Positions 6,459 through 6,676 of a stretch of 6,676 nucleotides of DNA are shown here, piece after piece (the first letter of the stretch is position 1; each line of letters begins with the position of its first letter). The DNA is from Pseudomonadota bacterium (lineage in GTDB: Bacteria > Myxococcota > Myxococcia > Myxococcales > Myxococcaceae). A model generated the notes under the pieces. The model worked only from the letters and a program-made list of their open reading frames with translations, was not told the origin of the DNA and did not search any database. Location: NCBI GenBank assembly GCA_023424585.1, contig JAFADT010000582.1, positions 1 to 6,676 on the forward strand. Direction: 5' to 3'. A program made the translations under genes and the position numbers.

Positions 6459-6676
6459 CACGTCCTCCCCCGCCTGCGCTGCGCCCGGAGATGAAGCTGG
6501 TGAGGAAGTGGAGGAGATCGCCACGGGACACGGGTCGCAGGGGGATGTCCGCTGACGCGGACAGGTGCCTGCCCTCGGACGAGCTCGCGGCGGCGAGGAC
6601 GATGCGCACGAGCACCAGCAGCAGGAACGAGCCGCGCCACCGCGCGGCGGGCCGCTCCCCCTCTGGTTGTCCACCG
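6459..6676. other. Right-hand edge stretch without a clear gene
   Basis: No convincing complete gene is seen. On the minus strand one frame is open from the edge to a TGA at 6268-6270. Its first part contains a hydrophobic segment FLLLVLVRIVLAAA (about 6582-6627) and DIPLRPVSRGDLLHF, with mostly G/C third positions; this might be the end of a gene that starts outside the window. Past about 6480 the frame loses codon bias and overlaps the small secreted ORF, so a genuine gene would have to end or shift frame there. A second frame ends at a TGA (6458-6460) that overlaps the small ORF's ATG as TGATG, but its translation is arginine/proline-rich and looks like a shadow. Confidence 0.3.

Noticed and set aside
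1..6676. Mobile element, CRISPR array, tRNA or rRNA
   Set aside because: I saw no transposase motifs, terminal repeats, regularly spaced repeats or RNA-gene landmarks on either strand.

Overview
The window is very GC-rich DNA (roughly 70% by eye) and is almost wholly coding on the minus strand. The strong G/C third-position bias, purine-rich ribosome binding sites, GTG start use and dense envelope/transport gene content suggest a myxobacterium-like deltaproteobacterium (Myxococcus/Corallococcus/Archangium type). That assignment is an inference from style, not from a marker gene.

Read in the direction of transcription (from 6676 down to 1): first comes a poorly coding stretch (6211-6676) that holds a possible 46-residue secreted peptide ORF, a perfect 13-bp hairpin inside that ORF, and overlapping inverted repeats in the leader of the next gene. 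Then follows a tightly coupled pair: an exported HAD-superfamily phosphatase (5218-6210), whose TGA stop overlaps the ATG of a BASS-fold (bile acid:sodium symporter family) membrane transporter (4316-5218). After a 116-bp gap comes a second tight unit of three genes: a SulP-family anion transporter with a C-terminal STAS domain (2442-4199), a FadL/OmpP1-like outer-membrane beta-barrel (1001-2437, only 4 nt after the SulP stop), and a ThrE-family (threonine/serine exporter) inner-membrane protein that starts in an ATGA overlap with the barrel gene and runs off the left edge (1-1004).

The theme is transport across both membranes. The first unit can be read as 'periplasmic phosphatase plus inner-membrane carrier'. 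The second can be read as 'inner-membrane anion carrier, outer-membrane channel, inner-membrane exporter'. No substrate can be assigned from sequence. The most unusual observation is that the BASS-fold protein seems to lack the sodium-coordinating residues of characterised family members. No mobile element, CRISPR array, tRNA or rRNA is visible, and I see no clear evidence of a wholly new system.
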